The notes under the pieces are model-generated. The model searched no databases, was not told where the DNA came from, and saw nothing but the letters and a program-made list of their open reading frames with translations. Position numbers and translations under genes: made by a program. 64,000 nt of DNA, from positions 72,341,253 to 72,405,252 of the forward strand of contig CM065297.1 of the NCBI GenBank assembly GCA_032871835.1, written 5' to 3'. Positions 34,476 to 45,637 of the stretch are shown in pieces. This DNA comes from Dipteronia dyeriana (Eukaryota; Streptophyta; Magnoliopsida; Sapindales; Sapindaceae). Numbering within the stretch: the first letter of the stretch is position 1; every line of letters starts with the position of its first letter.

Positions 34476-34550
34476 TTACATCACCTCCGTGGTAGTGGTC
34501 TTGAGGGTGTTAACCGAAATTTCTTACCACAAGTAAATTTTCAGTTAACA
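34476..34550 (+). repeat. Last 75 bp of a family LTR
   Basis: It contains ACCTCCGTGGTAGTGGTC, GAGGGTGTTAACCG and ends TTTTCAGTTAACA, as all LTR ends of these families do. It directly adjoins a minus-strand RNase H fragment. Confidence 0.8.
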
Positions 34551-35777
34551 AGCGGCAAACTCATTCTTTTCTAGATCTATCAGGATGATGTCGGCTCCTC
34601 TGTCTGCCTGTCCAAATGCCCCATCTGTATAAAGTGGCTAGGTTCCGCGGTCCATCGGCTAATCATCAGTCTTTAGAGGCCACAGGGAGCTTGACTTGGC
34701 TCAATTGTGACCTTTTGATCGGGGAGATTTGAGAATTCCGCCATAAAGTCGGCTAGTGCTTGGGCTTTGATAGTTGTCTTGGCTTTGTATTTTATGTCAA
34801 ACTAAGTAAGCTTTAGGGCCCATAAGACTAACCTTCCCGATATGTCTGGCCCTTGTTAAACCTAGCGGAGAGGTTGGTCAGTCACTTTTACCATAGTATG
34901 AGCTTGAAAATAAAGGCGAAGCTTCCTTGCCAAGGTAACCAAGGTGAAGACGAGCTTCTCAAGAAAGAGGTAGTTCTTTTCAAGCTTGGATAATGCACAA
35001 CTGACATAATATACGGGTCGTTGGACCCCATCTCAATAATCCTTGACCAAGGCTCCTCTCACCGTTGTTTCTGATACGGCCAGGTAAATCTACAGATCTT
35101 CTCTGGGAACTGGCTTAACGAGCAGTGGTGGGCTGGCCAGATACCTCTTTAGGGTTTGGAAAGTGTGCTCGCTATTTTGGTCCCACTTCAAGTTTCTTCC
35201 ATACTTTATCACCCTAAAGAAGGGAAGACATTTATCGGTTGACTAGAAAATGAACCAATTAAGCGCGGTTACTTGACCTGTTAAGATCTGAACCTGCTTG
35301 AGTGAGGTTGGAGACTCTAGATCCAATATAGCCCGGATCTTTTCAGGATTGGCCTCTATACCCCTTTCACGAACCATGAAACCCATATTTTTCCCGTGGT
35401 TACATCGAAGGCACACTTAGAGGGGTTCGGTCGCATCTGATTTTCTCTTAGGATCTAAAAAGTCCTGTAAAGGTCGTCCTAATGTTGTACTGCAGTCTGA
35501 GACTTGGTAATCATACCATCAATGTAAACTTACATAGAACTTCTGATTTTTGCCTTGAATAGACGATTAACCAATCGCTGCTACGTAGCCCCTACGTTCT
35601 TGAGGCAAAATGGCATCACCTTATAGCAATACAAACCACGTCCAGTAATGAAGTTTCTCTTGCCCTAATCTGTCGGGTGCATCTTGATTTGATTGTACCC
35701 TGAGAATGCATTCATGAAGCTCATAAGTTTTTTCCTACAGTGGAGTCTACCGGTTGGTCGATCTTCATAAGCGGGAA
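34551..35777 (-). pseudogene. pol: RT and first RNase H fragment of F, active site mutated
   Basis: From 35777 downwards: FPLMKIDQPVDST, a YNQIKMHPTDQ-like block, YCYKVMPF and GATQQRLVNRLFKAKI, then VYIDGMITK, where functional RTs have Y-x-D-D; the second catalytic Asp is a Gly (GGT codon near 35515). Then ILRENQMRPNPSKCAFDVTT, the connection, and the degenerate RNase H ending near QALADFMAEF. Several stops and frameshifts. It corresponds to 12010-12990 in Gb, but lacks the deletion found there. It breaks off at a scrap of LTR (34550). Confidence 0.82.
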
Positions 35778-37935
35778 GTGTAGAGAAAATCGATTCAAAA
35801 ATGCAACAAAAGCAAAAATTAGGGTTTGGTATATTTTTAAAAAATTCTCTTTAAAAGAAAGAACCTTAACCCTAGATTAATTGACGTATATTAAAAGTAT
35901 CATACATTTTTCTCGTGACGATTGAACTAGCATCGAATTGAATCCACAAGATCTTCTAATCCAATCATGAACATGAATCACTTAGGAGTGTGAGCTCCCT
36001 TTTTTAAATTGTATACCTGAAGATGGAAACAAACAAAATCTCTTTCTTTTATTAGTCACAATAATCCTTCGAGAAGAAAAACAAAGAACGTTAGGTCACT
36101 TGTGAATTATCAATCAATTTGATTGAAACTCGCGTGAACCTTGATTCAATGTTGCACATAAAACCTTTTGATGAAAAGGCTACTAGAGCACTATCGAAAA
36201 CAAAATGTTCTTTCTTCCTTTTCTTCATTACCGAATTTTCACACACCTATCTTTAAAGTTGGAAGAATTTATCTAGAGAAAGAACCAGAATCTCTACACT
36301 CAAAATTTTCTCTTGGCCGAATTTGCTCTAACCAAAATTAACCTTGGCCGAATTCTCCTTGATATATACATATATATATATATAGTGGCTAAATTCTACA
36401 TCCTTTTATTTTAGGAGACCAAATCCTCTCCTAAAGAGGATTTACTTGGTGGGCAAGAATTCTATCTCTAGGTGGATTTACTTGATGACAAAAAATCCTT
36501 TTTCAAAAAAGATTTCTTTCTACACCAAGACTCCTAATCCAACTCAAATATTGTCTTTATTCAATAACCAATTATTGAATATAATTTAATTGTGACTGTA
36601 TTAAAACTTCTTAATTTGACCGATTGTCAACTAAAGTTTTAATTGAAATCAAATACTTCAAAATTTGACTAGATAAATAAATTCCTTTTATTTATCTACT
36701 TATCAGATATAGTATTTGATACTTATCATATTACCAACAATAATATAACATTAGGAGACCATCTCCGACTAGGAAAAAGAACAATTAATTAATTAATTAA
36801 TTTATATTTAATTAAGTAATAAAATAAAAAATAATATATAAGGCTATTATATAGTCCCTTGCCTACCAAGCTATACAGATATGGGCCAAATATTGTTTTT
36901 CCTATTTTATTAAATCCATTGAATTTTAATAAAAGGTCAACAAGTGAACTAGACCTATTATTACTAAAAGAAACAAGTCCACATGCCTTAAAACAATTCT
37001 AGATGGACCCATAAATTGATCCGATAGAATATATCAAGTGATTCATGCAAGTTCGTGTGAATTGGGGATCTTAACGGGCTATCTAAATTTAAGCTCCAAT
37101 AAACATAACCTAATCACGATCAACAAATGATTCACTTAGGTCCGATCTATTAATTTTAGTTCATTCCACTAAAGAACTAAAAATGAACTCTTAAATAAAG
37201 ATGAAATAAGTTAATATTGCTCATTCATACCCTAGACAATCTTAATGGAGATAGTGTATCCTTGTGAAGGATATCAGTAATCGCTAAGAGCTCATACACT
37301 GTCTATAGCTCTCCAAGTTACCATATTTACTCATATGACCACATTTTGAACTTGGATATTTTGACTTATCCAGAAACCATATTTCAATAGATACTATTAA
37401 AAACTTAATGTTAAGATTTAATATCAAATACCTCAAAACATCCATATAATGATATTCTACTCTCATTTAATAAATGGAGCCATAATGTCCATATCTATAA
37501 ATGAAGTACTCTATCGATTAACAAATGAATATCAGCAAACTATCGAGGATATACTATGTTATATAATCGTACTCATTGATAGCTCAACTGATAACACTTG
37601 CAACCATAAGTCCATCATTTATCTCAGGATTCAGATAGACTCTCCTATTGTCTTCAACTGAAAACTTTTATCCATTGATGGTTCTGGATAAAGTATCTCA
37701 CTGTGATCCTATTCAATGCACCTAGTGGACTAGATTTCTTTGCCCAAGACACCACACTTTGATGATTTTAGACTCATCATAACACATTTGATCCCACTCA
37801 AATGCTAGCAAAAGAATCTAAAACTTTAACAAGATAAAGGCGCCCAACCTTTGTCTTAAGTTGTGAATATTATTCAAGACTAACTAAAGAAATGTGTCTA
37901 CCTCATACATATCAAGATGTACGAACAATTCTTAT
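35778..37935 (-). repeat. Copia-type LTR K3, minus strand, start missing
   Basis: On the plus strand it starts TGTAGAGAAAATCGATTC inside the F RT gene, so its minus-strand end is TCTCTACA. From 36027 it matches K2 closely. At 37935 it is cut by S1, before the TGTTGGGAT start that K2 shows. Full length would be about 2.3 kb. No internal copia sequence is attached, so it may have been a solo LTR or part of a full element lost when S1 and the deletion arose. Confidence 0.75.
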
Positions 37936-38059
37936 TGACTCTTGTTGACCTATTTGCATCTTGATATGAAAGTTGTATGTTATGCTAGGCATTAAATTAG
38001 GATGCAATTTCATCACTCTTGAACTTATTGCTTTTGTGCTTTTGAGTGTTGTAAAAATA

Positions 38060-38360
38060 GGTCTTGCACTGGTGGTGCGCTACTCGACTAGCGCACCTCA
38101 CCAGCACAACATTCACAGTGGACCGCCGCTAGTCATGTGCCACTGAGTTGCGTTGCTGCACCTGCGCTTAATTGAAAAATATGGGTGTGCGCTGGTGGTG
38201 CGCTACTCATCTAGCGCAGCCTCACCAGAACAAACTTCCTAGAGAATCTGCGCTTGTGTTGCGCTACTGGGATGCGCCACTCTACCAGCGCCTGTTTTAA
38301 AAATAGGTTGAGCGCTGGTAGTACGCTACTCGACCAGCGCACGTCACCAGCGCACACAGT
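38060..38360 (+). repeat. CG-rich 121-bp repeats upstream of the S1 TATA box
   Basis: GGTGGTGCGCTACTCGACTA at 38071, GGTGGTGCGCTACTCATCTA near 38194 and GGTAGTACGCTACTCGACCA near 38316, each followed by GCGCA and separated by about 121 bp. The units contain short inverted repeats (TGCGCT/AGCGCA). The block is strikingly rich in C and G compared with the AT-rich LTR. It recurs in the 3' LTR at about 43205-43505. Confidence 0.9.
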
Positions 38361-38407
38361 GGAAGCTGGAACATTTTTTCCAAAACGACCTCACTTTGAT
38401 TGGATCT

Positions 38408-38425
38408 TATATATATATATATATA
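38408..38425 (+). promoter_or_regulatory. TATA region of S1 5' LTR
   Basis: A TATATATA run about 27 bp after CAAAACGACC, which is conserved at the same spacing before the TATA box of S2 (56471, TATA at 56501). Probable core promoter. Confidence 0.55.
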
Positions 38426-39317
38426 ACTCAATGCCTTAAGGTCGAAAATGAGTTCAGAATATCACATTTCTTCCTTAGAACACATTTCAAAGGAAAAACA
38501 CTTCCAAGAACTCATTTTTAATCACTCAAAGCATTCTCATGAGCATTAAATCTTCATCTTGCATCTTCTAAGTTCATCTAGAGTGCATCTATGGATAGGG
38601 TTGCTTCATCACATCTTGTTTGGTAAGTTCTTCACTATCTTCTTACAAGTTAAGTGTTTTGCTTACTAAACCATCTCTTTAATTAATTATATTCTCTTAG
38701 AATATTTCTAGATACAAATTAAAATTGTTGTGATGACATGATTGAGTGTTGTATTGTGATAGCTTCATAGGATTGTTTGATCTATGTTTAGCTAAGCTAT
38801 TTGAACATGTCATTTAGCACTTGGTATCTAGGATTGCATTCATTGTCATCTCATTATCCTAGATAAGCATATAGGGTTTCCTAGCCTTGTTTGTTCATTG
38901 AATATCATCATATATTCTCTTAGGACACTTTATCTCTTCATTGAGAAGTAAGACTTGTGTTGCTTCCGGGAGTAGGTAGCTTAAAGCACAAGCATGATGA
39001 ACTAGATTCACACTATACCGGTATTAGGTAGTGGTGGAGGATTAAACTGGGATTAGGTTGTAATTCCTTTATCATTAGTGGATTCGAGGTTATAGTGTGG
39101 CGCACTCATCAACCCGTGGATTTTTCCATTTGAAGGGTTTCCACGTATATCTCAAGTGTTTTTACTATTTCTGCATTTATTACACTTGTGGTATCTTTGT
39201 AACTAGATAGGGGTATTTTCGTCAACTTGACTCTTAACAAAAATTGGGTAAAAGTTAATTAAAATCTATTCACCCCCCCTATAAATTAATGTTACACACC
39301 ATGATATTTGTTTCAAT

Positions 39318-39334
39318 TGGTATCAGAGCGGGTT
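39318..39334 (+). other. Primer binding site of S1
   Basis: TGGTATCAGAGCGGGTT starts two bases after the LTR end. TGGTATCAGAGC is the classic site complementary to the 3' end of plant initiator tRNA-Met used by copia elements. Confidence 0.93.
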
Positions 39335-39441
39335 CTTAGACATACATAGGTGATCCTTGCTCATTTTTGGCGTGTGTTGCATTTTGTGTGTGTATTGATC
39401 ATTCATACATTTGCATTCATATCATTCATTCATTAAACACA

Positions 39442-41640
39442 ATGAGTGGAAACGGTGGCAACGAGGGAGCTTCCAGCACTAGACCTGTACTTCTCACCGG
39501 ATTGAATTATGCCTCTTGGAAAGGCAAGATGGAGTCGTATATTTGCTAAATTCATGACAGGGCATGGATGGCGGTTGAAGATGGCTACACTCCACCCATG
39601 ATGACTCCTACAGATGGAAGAGATGATGTACTCAAGCCAAAGGCACAGTGGAACGAACAAGAGTTTGAGGCATCGAAGTGGAATAGGAAGGCAATGCATG
39701 CCATCCTATGTGCAATGGATGAGAACCAGTACAAGTTGGTTCAAAACACTAGGATAGCTAAGGAGGCATGGGATATCCTAGAAGTTGCACATGAGGGAAC
39801 CGATATTGTTAAGGAGTTGAAGCTTCAAGTTCTCCAAACACAATTTGAACTGCTCAAGATGGATGAGAACGAGTGCTTCAATGACTTTGAAGTAAGGTTG
39901 ATGGACATTGTGAACCAAAGTCATCAACTTGATGATCCTTATTCGGATAAGAGAATCAAGCCAAATATTATGAGATCTCTACCCAAAAGATTTGAGTCTA
40001 AGGTGACGGCTTTAGAAGAGAATAGTGCTTATAAGGATATGAAGTCGAGTGAAGTGATTGGGAGGCTACTAGCTTATGAATCTAGGAAGGGTCTTACCAC
40101 CACATCTCCTAAAAAGCAAAAGGGAATTGCTTTGAAAGCCTCCAAAGTTGAGAAGGAGGAAAATGATTACTCGGATGAGGAAATGGCTTTACTAATGAGG
40201 AAGTTCAAGAAATTCTACAAGTCCGAGAGGAAAGGTTTTAGATCCATGGGTCAAGACTTGAAGAAAAAGACTCCTTTCAAGAAGTTTGAGCCTAGGGAAG
40301 AAAAGACCAAAAGGAAAGGGGTCCGATGTTATGAATGTGGTGGGATAGGTCACTTTGCCCCAGAATGTGCTAACTCGAAGAAGAGGAAGAAAGGAAAGGT
40401 GGTGGCCACCTCATCAATTGATAGTGGAAGTGATAACTCCAATGAAGGAGATGATTCTTCTAGTGATGAGGAGATTATTCTTAACTAGATGGCTTTTGGA
40501 GCCTCTTTTGTGGAAGATGTAGAAAAAGGAAACAAGGCCTTAGTTTGCAACCTTGAAGAAGGATGTGATGAAAAAGTAACTAAGAGAGTGATAAGTGAAG
40601 CTACTTATATTGATGATGCCATCATGGCAACAAGTGACACTAGTGATGACTCTAGTGATAAGAGTTCTTCATCTCACTCTACAAATGGAAATGTAAAGAG
40701 TATGAATCTTGAAGTCATTGAGCATTTTCAAAGCTCAAGGTTGAGTATGAAGAAAGAGGTTCGGAAGCTAAAGGAAGAGAACCTCAAGCTAACAACCGAA
40801 GTGACTCACTTAAGTGAGAAAGTGAAGAATGGAAGAAAAGTGGAAGAAAGCTTGAAGGAGGAGCTTAGAGAAGCTAGAGAGTTGATTGCTAAGATGACTT
40901 CGAGTACAGAGAAGCTTGACCATATGTTGGGAATTGGGAAGAAGACAAGTGACAAGAGAGGTCTAGGGTTTGAAGATGACAAGGAGACCTCAACTCCTAG
41001 CAAGACAATATTTTTCAAGAGCTTGGACTTTAAAGAACCTCTTCCTCCACTTCATCCTAAGAAGAAAATTAAACTAGGAGAGTGTTCTAGAAATTTCCAA
41101 GTCAATGTGGCACCAAGAAGTCAAGCTCAACCAATGAGAACTCTTCAAGCAACTATCCCTCAAACTAAAAGCTATCAAGCTAAGAAGCATTTTCTGCATG
41201 CTCAACAAAGGAAGCAATCTTCTCCAACTCAACAACAAGGGAGAGGAGAATCAATACCACACCAAATGAAAGCTCAATGACATGGGAAAGCATCTTTATC
41301 CTCACAAAGGAATGGTTTGACTCCTTATTTTATTCCTTCATGGCATTTTTGTGGTGTTGATGGTCATATTAGACCAAATTGCTTCAAGTACATTAATATG
41401 TGTAGAACTAAGAGCATGATTGAAAGAAAAAGGGGTAGAGCCAATATGCATGAGCCTAGGAAAGCTATTGTTAATGATCCTAGGAGTAATATGATGATCT
41501 TGACCACTAGGAATAACAATGTGTCACCTAAGTGGATTAAAAAAGATGAACCCGCTTGTCATTATGTTAAGTTTTCACCCATAAGCTCAACTAGGTCCTA
41601 TGGATTTAGTACATCTATTGGGATTTGTCACATGGAGTGA
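39442..41640 (+). pseudogene. gag: SIRE-like Gag of S1 with three in-frame stops
   Basis: One frame from ATG 39442 to the stop at 41638-41640, broken only by TAA at 39547, TAG at 40486 and TGA at 41278. In order: MSGNGGNEGASSTRP and the LTGLNYASWKGKMESYI start, a UBN2-type Gag core (AMHAILCAMDENQYKLVQNT to PNIMRSLPKRFESKV, YKDMKSSEVIGRLLAYE), a zinc knuckle CYECGGIGHFAPEC, an acidic serine-rich part, a coiled coil (about 40738-40920, KKEVRKLKEENLKLTTEVTH), the SIRE-typical LDHMLGIGKKTSDKRGLGFE, and a second knuckle-like CGVDGHIRPNC. It ends at VKFSPISSTRSYGFSTSIGI, about where protease (usually WYFDSGCSRHMTG) should begin. Gag coats and packages RNA. With stops as they are it is not made as one protein, but decay is light. 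Confidence 0.88.
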
Positions 41641-42859
41641 TGAGTTGTGGTTTTTGACCCCATAAGGGGAACTCAAGCAAAAAGAGCTATTGTATACTTG
41701 TTGCATGCAATTTTTCTTAAAAATACGTTTATGCCTCTTTATTGATTGCTTGAGTATCTTGGTTGCACTTATGGTATATTATATTTTCTTAAATAAGTGT
41801 GAACTTTGCTTTGATTACAATCCATGTCATATTTATGTTCAAACATGCATTTTTGGACTAGGAGATATACATTGGAAGTACATGTTTGAATGACCTATAA
41901 TTATCTCCATGACATGATGATTCTTAAATGACATGCTAATGAAAAATGATAAAGCATGATTTGTTGATTGCAACACATTGTGTGAAACTACTAGTAAAAC
42001 TAAAATGTTTAATCAATGTCTCTCTTTCTTTATTAGTTGAACATGATTATTATCATACGGGTATCTTCCCGGAAAAATCAAATAGGGTGCAAAGTTGCTC
42101 ATGCCTTGTTTAGCTTTTAAAGTTGGATATAGTGCCTTTAAAACATGAATCTATAAAACTCTATATCCTTACTTCTCTCATGACAAATGGTGAAATTGGT
42201 TTGAATTATATTGGAAACCTTTGTCATTTGTTTTGCCAAATACCATTGTTTTTGGACTTTAATGCAACATGTCTTGTATGCAAAGCATTTTTGATTCAGA
42301 CATTTTCTTCAAATAAATCTCCTTGTGTCTCTCCTATCAATTGAGATTGCATAAATGTGCCTTATATAATTATGCAACAATCTTGTATGCTCTTCTCTTT
42401 CTTTCCCTTGAGTGAACCGGTTGGGAACTTCTCAATTGCCTATATCATGACAAAAAGGAGGAAAAGCATTGTGATGTTAGGGGAGTAGCATGTGTTGGCT
42501 TTGAAGGGGAGCATTGCATTGCATGAGTGTACTTGTTTGAGGGGAGATTACATGTAGGGGGAGTAACCCGATGAGGAGGAGCATTGCATGAGCATTTCAT
42601 GATATCATACTCATATTTCTAAATGCAAATGCTTTTGTTTTATATTCACTTGATCATCTCACATGCACTTGGTTTGGAAAGAGTATTTGTGCTTGTCTTG
42701 TGTGTAGGGTTGGTAGTTCTACAAAAGATTGAAGTCTTGAAGTTTTTTTTTATGATTATCTCTTTGTAATGTAGAATATCTTTCCTTGTGTTTTTCTATT
42801 ATGTTTTGTGAGCATCAATGTGAGTGGTGGTTTTGTCACGAAATAGCCAAGTAGGAGAT
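41641..42859 (+). other. 3' non-coding region of S1
   Basis: 1.2 kb with no supported gene. AT-rich, small frames only. From about 42430 it becomes G-rich on the plus strand (GAAGGGGAGCATTGCATTGC, GGGGGAGTAACCCGATGAGG), a usual feature before the polypurine tract. The last bases AAGTAGGAGAT (42849-42859) precede the LTR start TGAAAAGTCC and are the probable polypurine tract. Confidence 0.7.
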
Positions 42860-44470
42860 TGAAAAGTCCTCATTTGTTGATTGGCTTATTTCGTGAACAA
42901 CCACATTGTTGGGGTTCATGTAAGGGTAGCTTAGGCTCTCAAGACCTCAAGAGGAGAAGCATCAAAGGTAAAATTCTTATGCTTACTTACTTTGAAGAGA
43001 TAGTTGCACACACTCACATATTCATGCATAGCTCTTGATCTTATATGTTGAGTGTTCTCTTGTGTGCATTTTAGTTTATATGACTCTTGTTGACCTATTT
43101 GCATCTTGCTATGAAAGTTGTATGTCATGCTATGCATTAAATTAGGATGCAATTTCATCACTCTTGAACTTATTGCTTTTATGCTTTTGAGTGTTGAAAA
43201 AATAGGTCTTGCGCTGGTGGTGCGCTACTCGACCAGCTCACCTCACTAGCGCAACTTTCACAGTGGACCGCCGCTAGTCATGCGCCACTGAGCTGAGTTG
43301 CTGCACCCGCGCTTAGTTAAAAAATGTGGGTGTACGCTGGTGGTGCGCTACTCATCTAGCGCAGCCTCACCAGCGTAAACTTCCCAGAGAATCTGCGCTT
43401 GTGTTGCGCTACTGGGATGCGCCACTCTACCAGCGTCTGTTTTAAAAATAGGTTGTGCGATGGTGGTGCGCTACTCGACCAGCGCACGTCACCAGCGTAC
43501 ACAGAGGAAGCTGGAACATTTTTTCCAAAACGACCTCACTTTGATTGGATCTTATATATATATATATATATAACTCAATGCCTTAAGGTCGAAAATGAGT
43601 TCAGAATATCACATTTCTTCCTTAGAACACATTTCAAAGGAAAAACACTTCCAAGAACTCATTTTTAATCACTCAATGCATTCCCATGAGCATTAAATCT
43701 TCATCTTGCATCTTCTAAGTTCATCTAGAGTGCATCTATGGATAGGGTTGCTTCATCACATCTTGTTTGGTAAGTTCTTCACTATCTTCTTACAAGTTAA
43801 TTGTTTTGCTTACTAAACCATCTCTTTAATTAATTGTATTCTCTTAGAATATTTCTAGATACAAATTAGAGATTGTTGTGATGACATGATTGAGTGTTGT
43901 ATTGTGATAGCTTCATAGGATTGTTTGATCTATGTTTAGCTAAGCTATTTGAACATGTCATTTAGCACTTGATATCTAGGATTGCATTAATTGTCATCTC
44001 ATTATCCTAGATAAGCATATAGGGTTTCCTAGTCTTGTTTGTTCATTGAATATCATCATATATTCTCTTAGGACAATTTATCTCTTCATTGAGAAGTAAG
44101 ACTTGTGTTGCTTCCGGGGAGTAGGTAGCTTAACGCACAAGTATGATGAACTAGGTTCACTTATACCGGGATTAGGTAGTGGTGGAGGATTAAACCGGGA
44201 TTAGGTTGTAATTCCTTTATCATTAGTGAATTCGAGGTTCTAGTGTGGCGCACTCATCAGCCCGTGGTTTTTCCTATTTGGAGGGTTTCCACATATATCT
44301 CATGTGTTTTTACTATCTCCGCATTTATTACACTTGTGGTATCTTTGTAACTAGATAGAGGTATTTTCGTCAACTTGACTCTTAACGAAAATTGGGTAAA
44401 AGTTAATTAAAATCTATTCACTCCCACCCACCCCTCCAGATTAATATTACACACCATAATATTTGTTTCA
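42860..44470 (+). repeat. 3' LTR of S1
   Basis: 1611 bp from TGAAAAGTCCTC to TTTGTTTCA. The first 220 bp, lost from the 5' copy, are related to the start of S2 (55883 onward), which supports the boundary. The rest matches the 5' LTR with few differences. The CG-rich units are at about 43205-43505. Confidence 0.88.
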
Positions 44471-45330
44471 AAACTTATCCGTCGGCATCTTGAATTTAGG
44501 GGGGAGCTTGACTTCCCTGATCCTCCTGGTGAAGGGAGCATTCATTTCACTCAACGGATCTTTCTTGACTTCCTGTTTCTTTCCTTTCTTCAATTGTTGG
44601 ATCTCTTTTTGCATTCTTGCTAACTGGTCCCTCAGACGGTTGTTCCCATGTCTTTTAGAGTCGACCTCAGATCCCTCACTATTAGATACCACTGATAAAA
44701 TGGATACTTCAACCTTACTTTCTTCACGAGGGGAATCTGCTCGAGCGTTTCGCCTACTGCCTCCCGCTCCAGCCCGGGCTTCTCTCCAGAGGCTACCGGG
44801 TAAGGGGGATCACATTGTTCTCGCGGTGGGATATCTGTTCCAGATTTGACCTACCTGGGTTGATAACATGATGGTCTATAAGGAATTAGGGGCATGGGCC
44901 CTAACCTGTCTCGAATCAGGGGTTGAAGTCCCGTCCTATTGTAGGTTGGTTCGGTGGAGGAGGTTACAACCAATCGAAGGCGGGTTGATTGGCTCATGGT
45001 CTACTTGCTTCTTCTTGAGTGTTGTGATTCACCGGCTGGGTTGCAATGCCTTTAGCGAGCAAACGAAGGCGTATGTTTTCCACGTAGGCCATTGCTTGCT
45101 GATCGAGCATGGCTTGGCTAACCACCGAATGGCCTGAGGCCTGCACAGCGATTGGTTGGACCAGAACTGGGTTATGATGCTTGGACTTTCTGCCCTTCTT
45201 TGGAGCCTTTGGAGTTGAAGTGGCAGACTGTTACCCCGAGGCTTTGGGCTGTCCCAGGGAAGATCGTAGCCTCATGGTTCTTGTAAAACAATTGGTAGAT
45301 AAAAATTATTTTTAAAATGGGTATGGATTG
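44471..45330 (-). pseudogene. gag: Leader and Gag N-terminus of F
   Basis: The minus-strand frame 44692-44468 has RLRDQLARMQKEIQQLKKGK, then DPLSEMNAPFTRRIREVKLP and PKFKMPTDKF, matching Gb Gag (DPLSEMNAPFT, PKFKMPADRF). Upstream, at 45330-44693, shorter frames resemble the Gb N-terminal region (DRLGPMP, REQ-type and SIREKPG-like pieces) with stops and shifts. The gene is cut at 44471 by the S1 LTR just where the Gag core begins. Confidence 0.72.
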
Positions 45331-45348
45331 TTCCCACAGACGGCGCCA
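45331..45348 (-). other. Primer binding site of F
   Basis: Plus-strand TTCCCACAGACGGCGCCA, i.e. TGGCGCCGTCTGTGGGAA on the minus strand, identical to the Nd site (47781-47798). It fixes the orientation of F. Confidence 0.92.
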
Positions 45349-45350
45349 AA

Positions 45351-45637
45351 AACTATTAATCAAAAAATCACTCAGAGTGAGGAATTATGGCTAAACCCTC
45401 ATAACCACCACCTCGAAAGGTCACGGTCGGGATAGGTTCCTTCGGTACCAGTTTTAGGCATGGTAATGGCTGGAAGACCGATTTAAATAGGAGTAAAAAC
45501 CGATAAAAATGGATATTGCTTTACTGATAGTGTGTGAATTAAGTACAAGGTATGCATATCACTCAACCTCTCCTAGTTGGGTTAAAGGTGGCAACCTCGT
45601 GCCTGTCGATAAGTGGAAAAATTTTACTGATATGTTC
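45351..45637 (-). repeat. 3' part of the 5' LTR of F
   Basis: Minus strand, ends close to the primer site. Its hairpin segment (ACCTTTCGAGGTGGTGG on the minus strand, near 45404-45421) and the following GAGGGTTTAGCC match the pattern of the other LTR ends, but diverged. The exact CA end cannot be fixed. It continues on the other side of Nd at 53716. Confidence 0.72.
45633..45637 (+). other. Left target site duplication of Nd
   Basis: TGTTC, directly before the LTR start TGTTAATAG. The same five bases follow the 3' LTR at 53711-53715. Confidence 0.88.

Larger units (their letters stand above)
37936..39315 (+). repeat. 5' LTR of S1, first 220 bp missing
   Basis: It matches 43081-44470 almost base for base and ends TATTTGTTTCA two bases before the primer site. 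A (TA)n TATA region is at 38408-38425. Three copies of a CG-rich unit of about 121 bp lie at about 38060-38360. Confidence 0.88.
37936..44470 (+). mobile_element. Gag-only SIRE-like copia element S1
   Basis: Two closely similar LTRs (37936-39315 and 42860-44470) flank a 3.5-kb interior with a tRNA-Met-type primer site, a Gag reading frame with two zinc knuckles and a polypurine tract. There is no protease, integrase, RT or RNase H. The 5' LTR lacks about 220 bp at its start. The left neighbour is K3 and the right neighbour is gag of F, so the flanks do not match and no clean target duplication can be shown; a deletion must have removed sequence at one side or both. Confidence 0.85.

Noticed and set aside
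37936..37945. TGACTC at 37936 as the true start of the S1 LTR
   Set aside because: The 3' LTR has about 220 bp of further family sequence upstream, shared with S2, and a polypurine tract before 42860. The 5' copy is truncated.
44868..45137. Plus-strand 89-residue frame as a host gene
   Set aside because: It lies opposite the Gag leader of F, between its gag and primer site, and is a shadow of that region.
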